From NCBI GenBank assembly GCA_934378145.1, contig CAKXXW010000001.1, forward strand, positions 77,736 through 141,735: 64,000 nt of DNA, given 5' to 3'. Below, piece by piece: positions 16,828 through 25,213 of the stretch (positions are counted from its first letter, which is position 1; the number at the start of each line of letters is the position of its first letter). The DNA is from an uncultured Eubacteriales bacterium (lineage in GTDB: Bacteria > Bacillota > Clostridia > Oscillospirales > CAG-272). The notes under the pieces are model-generated. The model did not search any database, was not told the origin of the DNA, and saw only the letters and a program-made list of their open reading frames with translations. The translations under genes were made by a program, and so were the position numbers.

Positions 16828-16849
16828 TTTTTCTTTATTTTTTGATTTT

Positions 16850-19228
16850 TTATTCGGAGCGTTTGAGTCTTGCGTAGGTAGCCATCAGCTTCTTCGTTCC
16901 CACGCGGTCGAACATTATCTCATAGAGCGTATCGGCGCCCATCGGCTTCGCCGAGATGACCTCGCCGCGCCCGAACGAGAAATGCTCCACGATGTCCCCG
17001 GGGACGAACTTTTCCCTTGCCGCCGGAGCCGCCTGCTGCCCCCTCTTCGCGCTTACCGTCATATCGCCCGCCGGCTTGCTCTCGGAATAGTAGACCCGAC
17101 CGGTCTGCGGGCTGCGGTATGGCGCCATATGCGCCGTCTGCTCATCCTTGAGCGCACCCGGGATCTCCGAGATGAACCTTGACGGCTGGCAGACGAGCGT
17201 TCTGCCGTAGAGCATCCTGCTCTCGGTATAGAGCATATACACAGCCCTTCTCGCGCGCGTCACGGCTACATAGGCGAGCCGCCGCTCCTCTTCAAGCTCA
17301 TCGTTATCGAACTGCGCCTGATTCCCCGGGAAGATGCCCTCCTCCATTCCGGGGAGGAAGACTATCGGGAATTCAAGCCCTTTCGCGCTGTGTACGGTCA
17401 TCATCACGACCGCGTCGGCGTTCTCATCGTATTTATCGACATCGGCGACCAGCGCGTTTTCCTCAAGGAAGCCCGTCAGCGTCGGATTTTCGTCGCGGTT
17501 CTGATATTCAAGCACGCCCGAAATGAATTCCTCAAGGTTTTCGAGCCTCTCTTTTTCGGGTTCGCCGCCGTCGATAAGCATCTGACGGTAGCCCGAGCGC
17601 TCGATGACCTCGGTCACGAAGCGGTCAAGCGGAAGATTCTCGGAAAGCTCGGTCAGCGAATTTATCAGCGACGCAAAGCCGAGAAGCGCGCCGCACGACC
17701 TTGAAAGTATCGGGTACTTTGTCGCGTTCTCTATTATCCCGAACATATCGGTTCCCTGCTCTTCGGCAAGCAGTGCGATGCAGTCGAGCGTGCGGTCTCC
17801 GATCTTCCTCGCCGGGACATTGATTATACGCAGAAGACGCTCACGGTCGCTGTGGTTGTTTATGAGCTGGAGATAGGCTACGATGTCGCGTATCTCCTTG
17901 CGGTCGGAGAAGCTGACGCCGCCGAGTACACGGTAAGGCATCGCGCTCTTCGCGAAGACGGTCTGGAGCGCGTTCGACTGCACATTCGTGCGGTAAAGCA
18001 CCGCAAAATCGCGGTAGCTCTTCCCTTCGCGTGAAACCATACGCGCGATCGTCTCGACTATGAATCTCGCCTCGGCGTCCTGATTCGCCAGCTTGCGGAC
18101 ATAGATCTTCTCGCCGCTCACATTGTCTGTCCAGAGGGTCTTTCCCCTTCTGCCGTTATTATTCGATATGATGCTGTTCGCCGCATCAAGGATATGCTGA
18201 GTCGAGCGATAGTTCTGCTCGAGTTTTATCACCTTCGCGTCGGAATAGCTCTTGTCAAATCCGAGGATATTCTCGACCGTCGCCCCGCGGAAGCGGTAAA
18301 TGCTCTGATCGTCGTCACCGACGACCATTATATTGCGGTTCTTCTGCGACAGAAGGGCAACAAGGGCAAACTGCGCCTCGTTCGTGTCCTGAAACTCGTC
18401 GACGCTTATGTACCTGAACTGCGTGGCGTATTTGTCAAGCACCGCGGGATAATTTCTGAAGAGTAGGACGGTCTTCATTATTATGTCGTCAAAGTCGAGA
18501 GCGTTTGACGAGATGAGGTCGTCGGCGTACTTTTCGTATATCTTTCCTATCTGGCGGTCGCGGTAATCATCGGATTCGGCAATGAACGCCTGCGGCCCCT
18601 TGAGCTTCTCCTTTGCCCGACTGATACGGTTCATAACACTCTTTATCGGGATCATTTTTTCATCGATGTTGAGGCTCTTCATAGCCGACTTGATGGCTTT
18701 CTTCGTGTCGTCGGTATCGTAGACAGAGAAGCCGGGCTTGAGTCCGACCGCCTCTGCATTGACGCGAAGGATCCTCATACACATCGAATGGAAGGTACCC
18801 GCCCAGATGGACGCCGCGGCTTCATCGTCGTCAAGCTCCGCGGCGAGCCTTTGCTTTATCTCCGCAGCCGCCTTGTTCGTGAAGGTTATCGCAAGCATCC
18901 TCCACGGTGGGCATGGGTCGCTGATGAATTCGGGAAGGATCTCCTTTATCTCCGGCTCGGTCAGCGAAATTGCCGCTTCAAGCGAGGCTACCTTCTCCTC
19001 GGTCAGCCCGAACGGTACGCGCGTGTCGGCGTAAGCGTTCCCGTACTTTATTATCTGCACTATCCTGCGGACGAGGACGGTCGTCTTTCCGCTCCCCGCT
19101 CCGGCAAGAACAAGCACGGGGCCGTCGACGGTATAGACCGCTTCGCGCTGTTTTTCGTTCAGCTTAGAGTTCACCCTGTCGAAAAGCGCCCGTTTGGCGT
19201 TTATGTACCTTAAATTCAGATCGTTCAT
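16850..19228 (-). CDS. pcrA: ATP-dependent DNA helicase PcrA/UvrD
   Basis: A superfamily 1A 3'-5' helicase for repair, replication restart and removal of recombinase filaments. The 792-residue chain has the Q/Walker A start (LNEKQREAVYTVDGPVLVLAGAGSGKT), Walker B SVDEFQDTNEAQ, GDDDQSIYRFRGA, and late motifs VMMTVHSAKGLEFPIVFLPGMEEG and EERRLAYVAVTRA. The C-terminus (about 745-790; FVPGDIVEHFSFGRGEV) is the PcrA-specific Tudor-like domain that binds RNA polymerase, which favours pcrA over uvrD or rep. The ribosome site before the ATG is weak (GAGAG). The gene for the 43-residue peptide lies 64 nt upstream on the same strand. Confidence 0.95.
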   Translation of the reverse strand: MNDLNLRYINAKRALFDRVNSKLNEKQREAVYTVDGPVLVLAGAGSGKTTVLVRRIVQIIKYGNAYADTRVPFGLTEEKVASLEAAISLTEPEIKEILPEFISDPCPPWRMLAITFTNKAAAEIKQRLAAELDDDEAAASIWAGTFHSMCMRILRVNAEAVGLKPGFSVYDTDDTKKAIKSAMKSLNIDEKMIPIKSVMNRISRAKEKLKGPQAFIAESDDYRDRQIGKIYEKYADDLISSNALDFDDIIMKTVLLFRNYPAVLDKYATQFRYISVDEFQDTNEAQFALVALLSQKNRNIMVVGDDDQSIYRFRGATVENILGFDKSYSDAKVIKLEQNYRSTQHILDAANSIISNNNGRRGKTLWTDNVSGEKIYVRKLANQDAEARFIVETIARMVSREGKSYRDFAVLYRTNVQSNALQTVFAKSAMPYRVLGGVSFSDRKEIRDIVAYLQLINNHSDRERLLRIINVPARKIGDRTLDCIALLAEEQGTDMFGIIENATKYPILSRSCGALLGFASLINSLTELSENLPLDRFVTEVIERSGYRQMLIDGGEPEKERLENLEEFISGVLEYQNRDENPTLTGFLEENALVADVDKYDENADAVVMMTVHSAKGLEFPIVFLPGMEEGIFPGNQAQFDNDELEEERRLAYVAVTRARRAVYMLYTESRMLYGRTLVCQPSRFISEIPGALKDEQTAHMAPYRSPQTGRVYYSESKPAGDMTVSAKRGQQAAPAAREKFVPGDIVEHFSFGRGEVISAKPMGADTLYEIMFDRVGTKKLMATYARLKRSE

Positions 19229-19292
19229 TTGCTCTCGGTCTTTCTCTTTGATTTTATGTATTCCGCCGCCCGTTAAACGGGCGGCACAGAGG

Positions 19293-19424
19293 TCAGTTGT
19301 TCTCGCAGTCGTTGCAGTTATTGTTGTTCTGCTTATTCTGCGACTGATTCTGCTGCTTGTTCTGAGACTGGTTCTGCTGTTTGTTCTGAGCCTGCTGATT
19401 CTTCTTGTTCTGCTTTTCCTGCAT
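19293..19424 (-). CDS. 43-residue Asn/Gln/Lys-rich small protein
   Basis: A short ORF with an excellent ribosome site (AAGGAG, 8 nt before the ATG at 19424). The product begins MQEKQNKKNQQAQNKQQNQ and repeats (Q)NQSQNK before ending CNDCENN. About three quarters of the residues are Asn, Gln or Lys, and a CxxC pair sits near the C-terminus. The codon repeats (CAG, AAC) make the opposite strand look like a Leu/Val membrane protein, which is an artefact. A 10-bp GC stem follows the stop (19265-19285). Function unknown; low-complexity peptides of this kind are often spore- or surface-associated in Clostridia, but that is only analogy. Confidence 0.65.
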   Translation of the reverse strand: MQEKQNKKNQQAQNKQQNQSQNKQQNQSQNKQNNNNCNDCENN

Positions 19425-19524
19425 GGTAAAAACTCCTTGCCGTATTCGGCTTAAGATGAATTAGCTCCCCCGAAGTGATCCTCGGGTTCACATAATTCAT
19501 TATTTGCAGGAGCGGCTGTCTTTA

Positions 19525-21012
19525 TTACGACAGCATATATTTTTCTTTGGTTTCCTCGTTGATCTTATAAAGCGTCACGGCAAATATTATGACAAAGACC
19601 GCCGTAAATACAAGCTCCACGATCCACGAAATATCCTGGAACAGCGAAAAGATATTGTAGACGCCCGCGATACTGCTGAGAAATTTGTTCGCCGATGAAG
19701 CAAGACCCGAAAGATCAAGCTCGAGCCTTCCGGGACAGAACAGCGCTACTCTCACCGGTATAAACACAGCAGCGAGAGTGCCGAAGGCGGCGCTTATGTA
19801 CAGGCGTTTTGACAGCCTTTTGTGAGTTTCCTCGATGCGTGCGGTCGAATATCCCTGTGCATAATGAGGTGTATATCCCGTGCAGACCTTCACGACGCGG
19901 CAGAGTATCAGACAGATCAGCCAGACCGATGCGGCAAAGAGCAGAGCCTCGACCACCGCGGCGGCGACAAGTCCGCGCCAGAAGCGGTTGGCAGTTTCAT
20001 TCACCCTTGCGGCGTATGAGCCGTATTCCTGCCCGAAACGGTAATTCAGGTACCATGTGGCAGAGGTGACGGCTCCGTAAACGGCGCTGACCGTGACCGA
20101 CGGCACAAATAGCCTGCCGGCAAACCTCTTCATAAGCAGAGCCGCAACGACAAATCCGACGGCACAGAGGACATCGGGAATAATGCTGAAGCCGTCGTTG
20201 CCTCCTATATATATATCAAGCGAGAAGAATGCGGCAACGGCAAGCAGGACGAAGACGAACTTTGCCCTTCTCCGTGTGAAGAGCGCATCGTTCGGAAGGA
20301 TCTCCTTGCGGTATCTTTCGGTAATACCGTCGATGAAAGCGCTGTCGGCGCTTATGCGGCGGAAATATTTCTCGATCTTCACGATCCACACGATCCCGAA
20401 TACGAGCGATACGACCATACCGAGTATCCTGAACATCCATGTGGCAAAGCCGTAGGAATAGTTATAGGACTGCATCGAGTCGTCGACCGCGAGAGACAGA
20501 AGCTCGGGGCAAACGGCACAGACCGCCTTCACAACGGCAAACACCTTTGAGAAACGGAAAACGGCGTCGGTGTAGCTGCCTCTGTATCTTCTTTTGCCGT
20601 CACCGAAAACAGCCGTGGCGTCGAGCCTTGTTCCGAGGTAAAGAAGTCCCTCGGCGAGGTTTGAGTATGCAGGTATCAGCCATATGCACTCAAAGAGCGA
20701 GAGCGCAAATGACATAAGAAGAAGCATCGTCGGTTGCTCCGATGCGGACGCCGAAAATACTCCTATGAGGGCAACGGGCTTAAGCGCCGCGACGATCGCG
20801 AGCCGCAAAAACAGCTTCCGCGCCTCCGCCACGGAATCGTCAAGGAATGCGACGGAGGACAACCCGAGGGCTATCAGCACATATCCTATCACATCGGGAA
20901 GTATGTCGATCAGCATAAGGTCAGGTAAAAACAGGAAAACAAATCCGGCACTCACAAGTCCGAACCCGAGCCTCCGTCCGCTTTTTCTGTTCTTTTTCAG
21001 GTCGGTATCCAT
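19525..21012 (-). CDS. Polytopic membrane protein of unknown function
   Basis: A 495-residue protein with about ten hydrophobic segments spread over its length (for example 15-35, 40-60, 70-85, 95-115, 185-210, 250-275, 285-305, 340-365, 405-425, 450-480). A charged loop with KRRYRG follows the fourth segment. AAGGAGG lies 5 nt before the ATG. No transporter, enzyme or sensor motif is recognisable. The preceding gene (24 nt upstream) also encodes a membrane protein, and both follow secA on the same strand, so the three may be cotranscribed. No function is proposed. Confidence 0.75.
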   Translation of the reverse strand: MDTDLKKNRKSGRRLGFGLVSAGFVFLFLPDLMLIDILPDVIGYVLIALGLSSVAFLDDSVAEARKLFLRLAIVAALKPVALIGVFSASASEQPTMLLLMSFALSLFECIWLIPAYSNLAEGLLYLGTRLDATAVFGDGKRRYRGSYTDAVFRFSKVFAVVKAVCAVCPELLSLAVDDSMQSYNYSYGFATWMFRILGMVVSLVFGIVWIVKIEKYFRRISADSAFIDGITERYRKEILPNDALFTRRRAKFVFVLLAVAAFFSLDIYIGGNDGFSIIPDVLCAVGFVVAALLMKRFAGRLFVPSVTVSAVYGAVTSATWYLNYRFGQEYGSYAARVNETANRFWRGLVAAAVVEALLFAASVWLICLILCRVVKVCTGYTPHYAQGYSTARIEETHKRLSKRLYISAAFGTLAAVFIPVRVALFCPGRLELDLSGLASSANKFLSSIAGVYNIFSLFQDISWIVELVFTAVFVIIFAVTLYKINEETKEKYMLS

Positions 21013-21036
21013 AGTGTCCTCCTTCCGGAAAAATCC

Positions 21037-21744
21037 TTATCGACGCTTGTTTCTGCGCGATTTTTTCTTTTCGTACTTTTCTTTTCTGTATTCTTCGTCA
21101 CGACGCCGCGCCTTCTCTTCCTTTTTGTCAAGCGCCGCATAGAATCTGTCTATAAATCCGATATTCGTCGGTTTCCGCTTCATATCCTGATCGTTCTCGT
21201 CGCATATCTTCATATAGCACCGGACGAGCATAACGGTATTCATGGTAAGGCTCACGAGCCAGATGACGACCGTCGTCAGAAGTATCACGCGGTCGGCATA
21301 TCCTTCCGTGACCGTGCTGTCGACGATCTCGGCAACGAAGAATATACCGTAGAAAACAAGATTCACGACCGCCGAGCTTTTTATTCCGTTGAGCCCCGTT
21401 TCGCCCGCGATCCTCATCACGGCGAGCATCAGGAATATGTGGAAGCAAAGGTCGAAAAACATTTTCAGATACCTTACCCCCGCCGAAAAGACTTCCGACG
21501 AGAGAAATCCCGGGAGCGGCACCGATATGATGCCGAAGAAAGCTATCACGGCAAGCACGAGCCATGTGACTCCCGCCCCCGCCGCGGCATAGAAGGCATA
21601 CCTGAAGCCCGGCTCATATTCTATCAGCTTTGTGAGAGCATAAAGCATTATCACGCACCCGATGATTGCCGGAAAAGCTCCGTAGCTCGAGAGCGAAAGA
21701 AGATATGTCATCAGATATCCGGTAAGCAATAAGCCGAAGCCCAT
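21037..21744 (-). CDS. Small polytopic membrane protein of unknown function
   Basis: A 235-residue protein with about six membrane helices up to residue ~185, then a very basic, charged cytoplasmic tail (KKEEKARRRDEEYRKEKYEK...). The ATG at 21744 is preferred over a GTG at 21753 because GAGGAGG then sits about 8 nt upstream. It lies 31 nt after secA and 24 nt before the 495-residue membrane protein, all on one strand. The family is not recognised; the tail suggests contact with nucleic acid, ribosome or acidic lipid, which is speculative. Confidence 0.75.
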   Translation of the reverse strand: MGFGLLLTGYLMTYLLSLSSYGAFPAIIGCVIMLYALTKLIEYEPGFRYAFYAAAGAGVTWLVLAVIAFFGIISVPLPGFLSSEVFSAGVRYLKMFFDLCFHIFLMLAVMRIAGETGLNGIKSSAVVNLVFYGIFFVAEIVDSTVTEGYADRVILLTTVVIWLVSLTMNTVMLVRCYMKICDENDQDMKRKPTNIGFIDRFYAALDKKEEKARRRDEEYRKEKYEKKKSRRNKRR

Positions 21745-21775
21745 AGGTATCACCCTCCTCGGTTAAAGTTAAAAA

Positions 21776-24553
21776 TCAGTTTTTGTTCGGATTTGCTCCG
21801 CAGCAGTTCTTGTATTTTTTGCCCGAGCCGCAGGGACAGGGATCGTTCCTCCCCACCTTTTGTTTACCCGAGATCGTGACGCCCTTCGGCTTCTGCGGTG
21901 CGACGGGACGCTTCACGATGCGCCTTCCGTTGCTGCCCGAAAACCCCTCGCCGGTCTCCTTCGCAACGCTGACGCGCTCGGCGGACTGCGCCTTCGGCAC
22001 TACCGAGAGGAGCATCCTCACCGTTCCGTCGCGTATTTCGGCGACCATCGAGTCGAACATCTCGGCTCCGACTATCCTGTATTCGTTAACGGGATCGCGC
22101 TGTGCATAAGCCTGAAGCCCTATCTCATGCTCAAGGTTATCCATGGCGTCGATGTGATCCATCCAGTGCGAGTCGACATTGCGAAGCAGCACCGAGCGCT
22201 CTACCTCGTGGAATATCTCTGTCCCGAAGAGCTGCTCCTTCTCCTCATAGAGCTTCATAGCCCTTTCGGTCAGCATATCGGTAAGATCGGATTTTTTGAG
22301 TTTCTTCTTCTCTTCCGCGGTGTATTCAAAGTCATCGGGCGTGCAGAGAAGACCCATATAATTGCTTCTGAGTCCCTCAAGATCCCAATCCTCGTGATTT
22401 TCCGCGCGTGTGTACTCCTCGACCGCGTCGGCAACGGTACCCTTTATCATTCCGATAACGGTATCCGAAACATCGTCGCCGTTAAGCACCTCGCCGCGCT
22501 GCTTATAGATTATAGCGCGCTGCTGGTTCATAACATCATCGTAGGTGAGAACATCGCGGCGGCGCTTGAAGTTTGTATCCTCTATCCTTCTCTGCGCAGT
22601 CTCGATTGCATTCGAGAGTATCCGCATATCTATCGCCTCATCGTCGGCGATGCCGAGGTGATCGATGATGCCCTGGATCCTGTCGCCCGCGAAAAGTCTT
22701 ATAAGGTCGTCTTCAAAGGATATGAAGAATCTCGACTCGCCGGGGTCGCCCTGACGCCCCGACCGTCCGCGGAGCTGGTTGTCTATACGGCGGCTCTCGT
22801 GCCTTTCGGTGCCGAGGATGAAGAGTCCGCCCGCCGCGCGTACCTTTTCTGCTTCGGGAGCGATCTCCTCCTTGAATCTGTCGTAGTATTTTCTGAAGAT
22901 ATTGCGCGCCTCGATGACATTTTCATCGTCGGTATCCGAGCTTCCGGTCGACATCGCGATAAGCTCCTCGGGGATGCCGTCCTTCCTCATCTCGGTCTTT
23001 GCCATGAATTCGGGGTTTCCGCCGAGCATTATATCGGTACCGCGGCCCGCCATATTGGTCGATATGGTAACGGCTCCGTAGCGTCCCGCCTGTGCGACTA
23101 TCTCAGCCTCACGCTCGTGATATTTCGCGTTGAGGACATTGTGCTTTATCCCTTCCTTGCGAAGGCGTGCCGAAAGCTCCTCGGATTTGTCTATCGTTAT
23201 GGTACCCACAAGAACGGGCTGACCCTTCTCGTGACATTCCCTTATCTGTCTGATGATAGCCTCGTATTTGCCCTTGACCGTCTTGTAGACATTGTCGGGG
23301 TTGTCTATCCTTATCATCGGTTTGTTGGTCGGGACTTCCACGACATCAAGGCTGTATATCGACCTGAACTCCTCCTGCTCGGTGAGCGCCGTTCCGGTCA
23401 TACCCGAGAGCTTTTCATACATACGGAAAAGGTTCTGGAAGGTTATCGTCGCCAGCGTGCGGTTCTCCTTCTGTACCTTGACATGCTCCTTTGCCTCGAT
23501 AGCCTGATGCAGACCGTCGGAATAACGGCGTCCCGGCATAAGGCGTCCCGTGAAGGAATCTACGATAACGACGCCGCTGTCGTTCACGACATAGTCCTCG
23601 TCAAGGTGCATGATACCGTGGGCGCGGATGGCGTTGTTGACATAGTGGGCAAGCTCCGCATTTTCCGGCTCGGTGAAGTTTTCGACACCGAAGAAGCTCT
23701 CGGCTTTCTTTGCGCCGCGCGGGGTGAGGATGACATTGTGCTTTTTCTCGTTGACTATATAGTCGGCGTCGATGTCATCATACTCTGTCTTCTCGTCAAG
23801 CTCCTTGATGACGAACTTTTTCAGAGTGCAGGCAAATCTGTCCGCCTTCTCGTACATATCGGTCGATTCCTTCCCCTCGCCTGAGATGATGAGCGGAGTC
23901 CTCGCCTCGTCGATAAGGATCGAGTCTACCTCGTCGATGATAGCGAAGACATGACCGCGCTGGGTCATCTGCTCCTTGTATATCACCATATTGTCGCGCA
24001 GGTAGTCAAAACCGAACTCGTTGTTCGTGCCGTAGGTTATATCGGCACGGTAAGCCGCCTGCTTCTCTTCCCTCGACTGCCCGTGAACGATAAGTCCCGT
24101 CGAAAGTCCGAGAAATTCGTAGACTCTCCCCATCTCCTCGCTGTCGCGGCGGGCAAGGTAATCGTTTACCGTGATTATGTGAACTCCCCTGCCGGTCAGT
24201 GCGTTGAGGTATGCCGGCATGGTCGCGACAAGGGTCTTGCCTTCGCCCGTTTTCATCTCGGCGATCCTTCCCTGATGAAGGATGATTCCTCCGAGAAGCT
24301 GAACATAGAAGGGCCTCTTGCCAAGCACCCTGTCATCGGCTTCCCTCACCGCGGCAAAAGCCTCGGGAAGCAGTGAGTCGAGCGACTCGCCCTCCGAATA
24401 TCTTTTTTTGAATTCCGCCGTGACGCCGCGCAACTCGTCGTCCGACATATTTTTATATTTCTCTCCGAGAGATTCTATCTGATCCGCGTATTTCTTTATT
24501 TTCTTGATCTGATGATCGCTGTAGCTTCCGAAAATCTTTGAAAAAAGTCCCAT
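21776..24553 (-). CDS. secA: Preprotein translocase motor SecA
   Basis: The cytosolic ATPase that drives unfolded preproteins through SecYEG. The 925-residue product is full length: Walker A MKTGEGKT near residue 105, DEVDSILIDEARTPLIISG, the helicase-like second motor domain with TNMAGRGTDIMLGG and RRIDNQLRGRSGRQGDPG, and a C-terminal zinc motif (NDPCPCGSGKKYKNCCG) that binds SecB-type partners or ribosomes. GGAGG lies 5 nt before the ATG at 24553. It probably heads an operon with the two membrane proteins that follow. No second SecA is seen in the window. Confidence 0.98.
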   Translation of the reverse strand: MGLFSKIFGSYSDHQIKKIKKYADQIESLGEKYKNMSDDELRGVTAEFKKRYSEGESLDSLLPEAFAAVREADDRVLGKRPFYVQLLGGIILHQGRIAEMKTGEGKTLVATMPAYLNALTGRGVHIITVNDYLARRDSEEMGRVYEFLGLSTGLIVHGQSREEKQAAYRADITYGTNNEFGFDYLRDNMVIYKEQMTQRGHVFAIIDEVDSILIDEARTPLIISGEGKESTDMYEKADRFACTLKKFVIKELDEKTEYDDIDADYIVNEKKHNVILTPRGAKKAESFFGVENFTEPENAELAHYVNNAIRAHGIMHLDEDYVVNDSGVVIVDSFTGRLMPGRRYSDGLHQAIEAKEHVKVQKENRTLATITFQNLFRMYEKLSGMTGTALTEQEEFRSIYSLDVVEVPTNKPMIRIDNPDNVYKTVKGKYEAIIRQIRECHEKGQPVLVGTITIDKSEELSARLRKEGIKHNVLNAKYHEREAEIVAQAGRYGAVTISTNMAGRGTDIMLGGNPEFMAKTEMRKDGIPEELIAMSTGSSDTDDENVIEARNIFRKYYDRFKEEIAPEAEKVRAAGGLFILGTERHESRRIDNQLRGRSGRQGDPGESRFFISFEDDLIRLFAGDRIQGIIDHLGIADDEAIDMRILSNAIETAQRRIEDTNFKRRRDVLTYDDVMNQQRAIIYKQRGEVLNGDDVSDTVIGMIKGTVADAVEEYTRAENHEDWDLEGLRSNYMGLLCTPDDFEYTAEEKKKLKKSDLTDMLTERAMKLYEEKEQLFGTEIFHEVERSVLLRNVDSHWMDHIDAMDNLEHEIGLQAYAQRDPVNEYRIVGAEMFDSMVAEIRDGTVRMLLSVVPKAQSAERVSVAKETGEGFSGSNGRRIVKRPVAPQKPKGVTISGKQKVGRNDPCPCGSGKKYKNCCGANPNKN

Positions 24554-24649
24554 CACTGCCTCCGAACATATTGAATCATTTTATTATACATCATTTCGGT
24601 GCGTAATGGCTTATATTTTTGTAAATTTTATAAAATTTAATATCAGCCC

Positions 24650-24678
24650 TTGCGAAAGGTGTTTTTTTAATATATAAT
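24650..24678 (+). promoter_or_regulatory. Promoter for trmL-mnmA
   Basis: TTGCGA (24650-24655), 17-bp spacer, TATAAT (24673-24678), 32 nt before the trmL start codon. Confidence 0.7.
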
Positions 24679-24710
24679 ATGGCTGAAAATACGACCGAAA
24701 GGCTGAAACG

Positions 24711-25211
24711 ATGAATATAAACATAGTCCTCTGCGAACCCGAGATACCGCAGAACACCGGAAATATCGCGCGCACCTGCGCCGCTGTCGGAGCATCGCTC
24801 CACCTCATAAAGCCGCTCGGCTTTGAGATCGACGACAGAAAGCTCAAGCGCGCGGGGCTTGATTATTGGCACCTGCTCGACATAACCTACTACGAGGGGC
24901 TTGAAGACTTCTTCGAAAAGAATCCCGACGCCGCCGTGTATTATTTCTCAACGAAGGCACCGAAGAGCTTCTCGGAGGTCACATACCCCGAAAAGGTCTA
25001 CCTTATGTTCGGGAAAGAGACAGCCGGACTGCCCGAGGAGCTTCTCCTCTCTCATCCCGACACCACGGTGAGGATCCCGATGCGGGATCACCTCCGTTCG
25101 CTGAATCTGTCAAATTCGGTCGCTGTTGCGGTCTACGAGGTACTTCGGCAGAGGGACTACGACGGACTTCGCGGCGACGGAAATCTCACAAAATACCGTT
25201 GGGAGGTCTGA
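24711..25211 (+). CDS. trmL: tRNA (cytidine/uridine-34-2'-O)-methyltransferase
   Basis: A SPOUT-fold methyltransferase that adds a 2'-O-methyl group to the wobble base of leucine tRNAs. The 166-residue length is standard. The opening MNINIVLCEPEIPQNTGNIARTCAA is a family signature; the trefoil-knot motifs MFGKETAGLPEE and IPMRDHLRSLNLSNSVAVAVYE bind S-adenosylmethionine. It is first in a two-gene operon, ending 2 nt before the mnmA start; both products act on tRNA position 34. Confidence 0.95.
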   Translation: MNINIVLCEPEIPQNTGNIARTCAAVGASLHLIKPLGFEIDDRKLKRAGLDYWHLLDITYYEGLEDFFEKNPDAAVYYFSTKAPKSFSEVTYPEKVYLMFGKETAGLPEELLLSHPDTTVRIPMRDHLRSLNLSNSVAVAVYEVLRQRDYDGLRGDGNLTKYRWEV

Positions 25212-25213
25212 AA

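Larger units (their letters stand above)
16461..16838. repeat. Direct long repeat, copy 1 (pilin start, leader, switch, terminator)
   Basis: About 378 bp that align without net gaps to 44090-44467 (constant offset 27629). Identity is very high in the pilin start codons, leader, inverted repeats, promoter boxes and terminator, and lower only inside the switch segment. Homology stops abruptly inside codon ~41 of the pilin genes. Confidence 0.9.

Noticed and set aside
19194..19454. Leu/Val-rich apparent membrane protein on the plus strand
   Set aside because: It is the reverse complement of the CAG/AAC-rich 43-residue peptide gene. It lacks a ribosome site, whereas the minus-strand frame has AAGGAG at the right distance.
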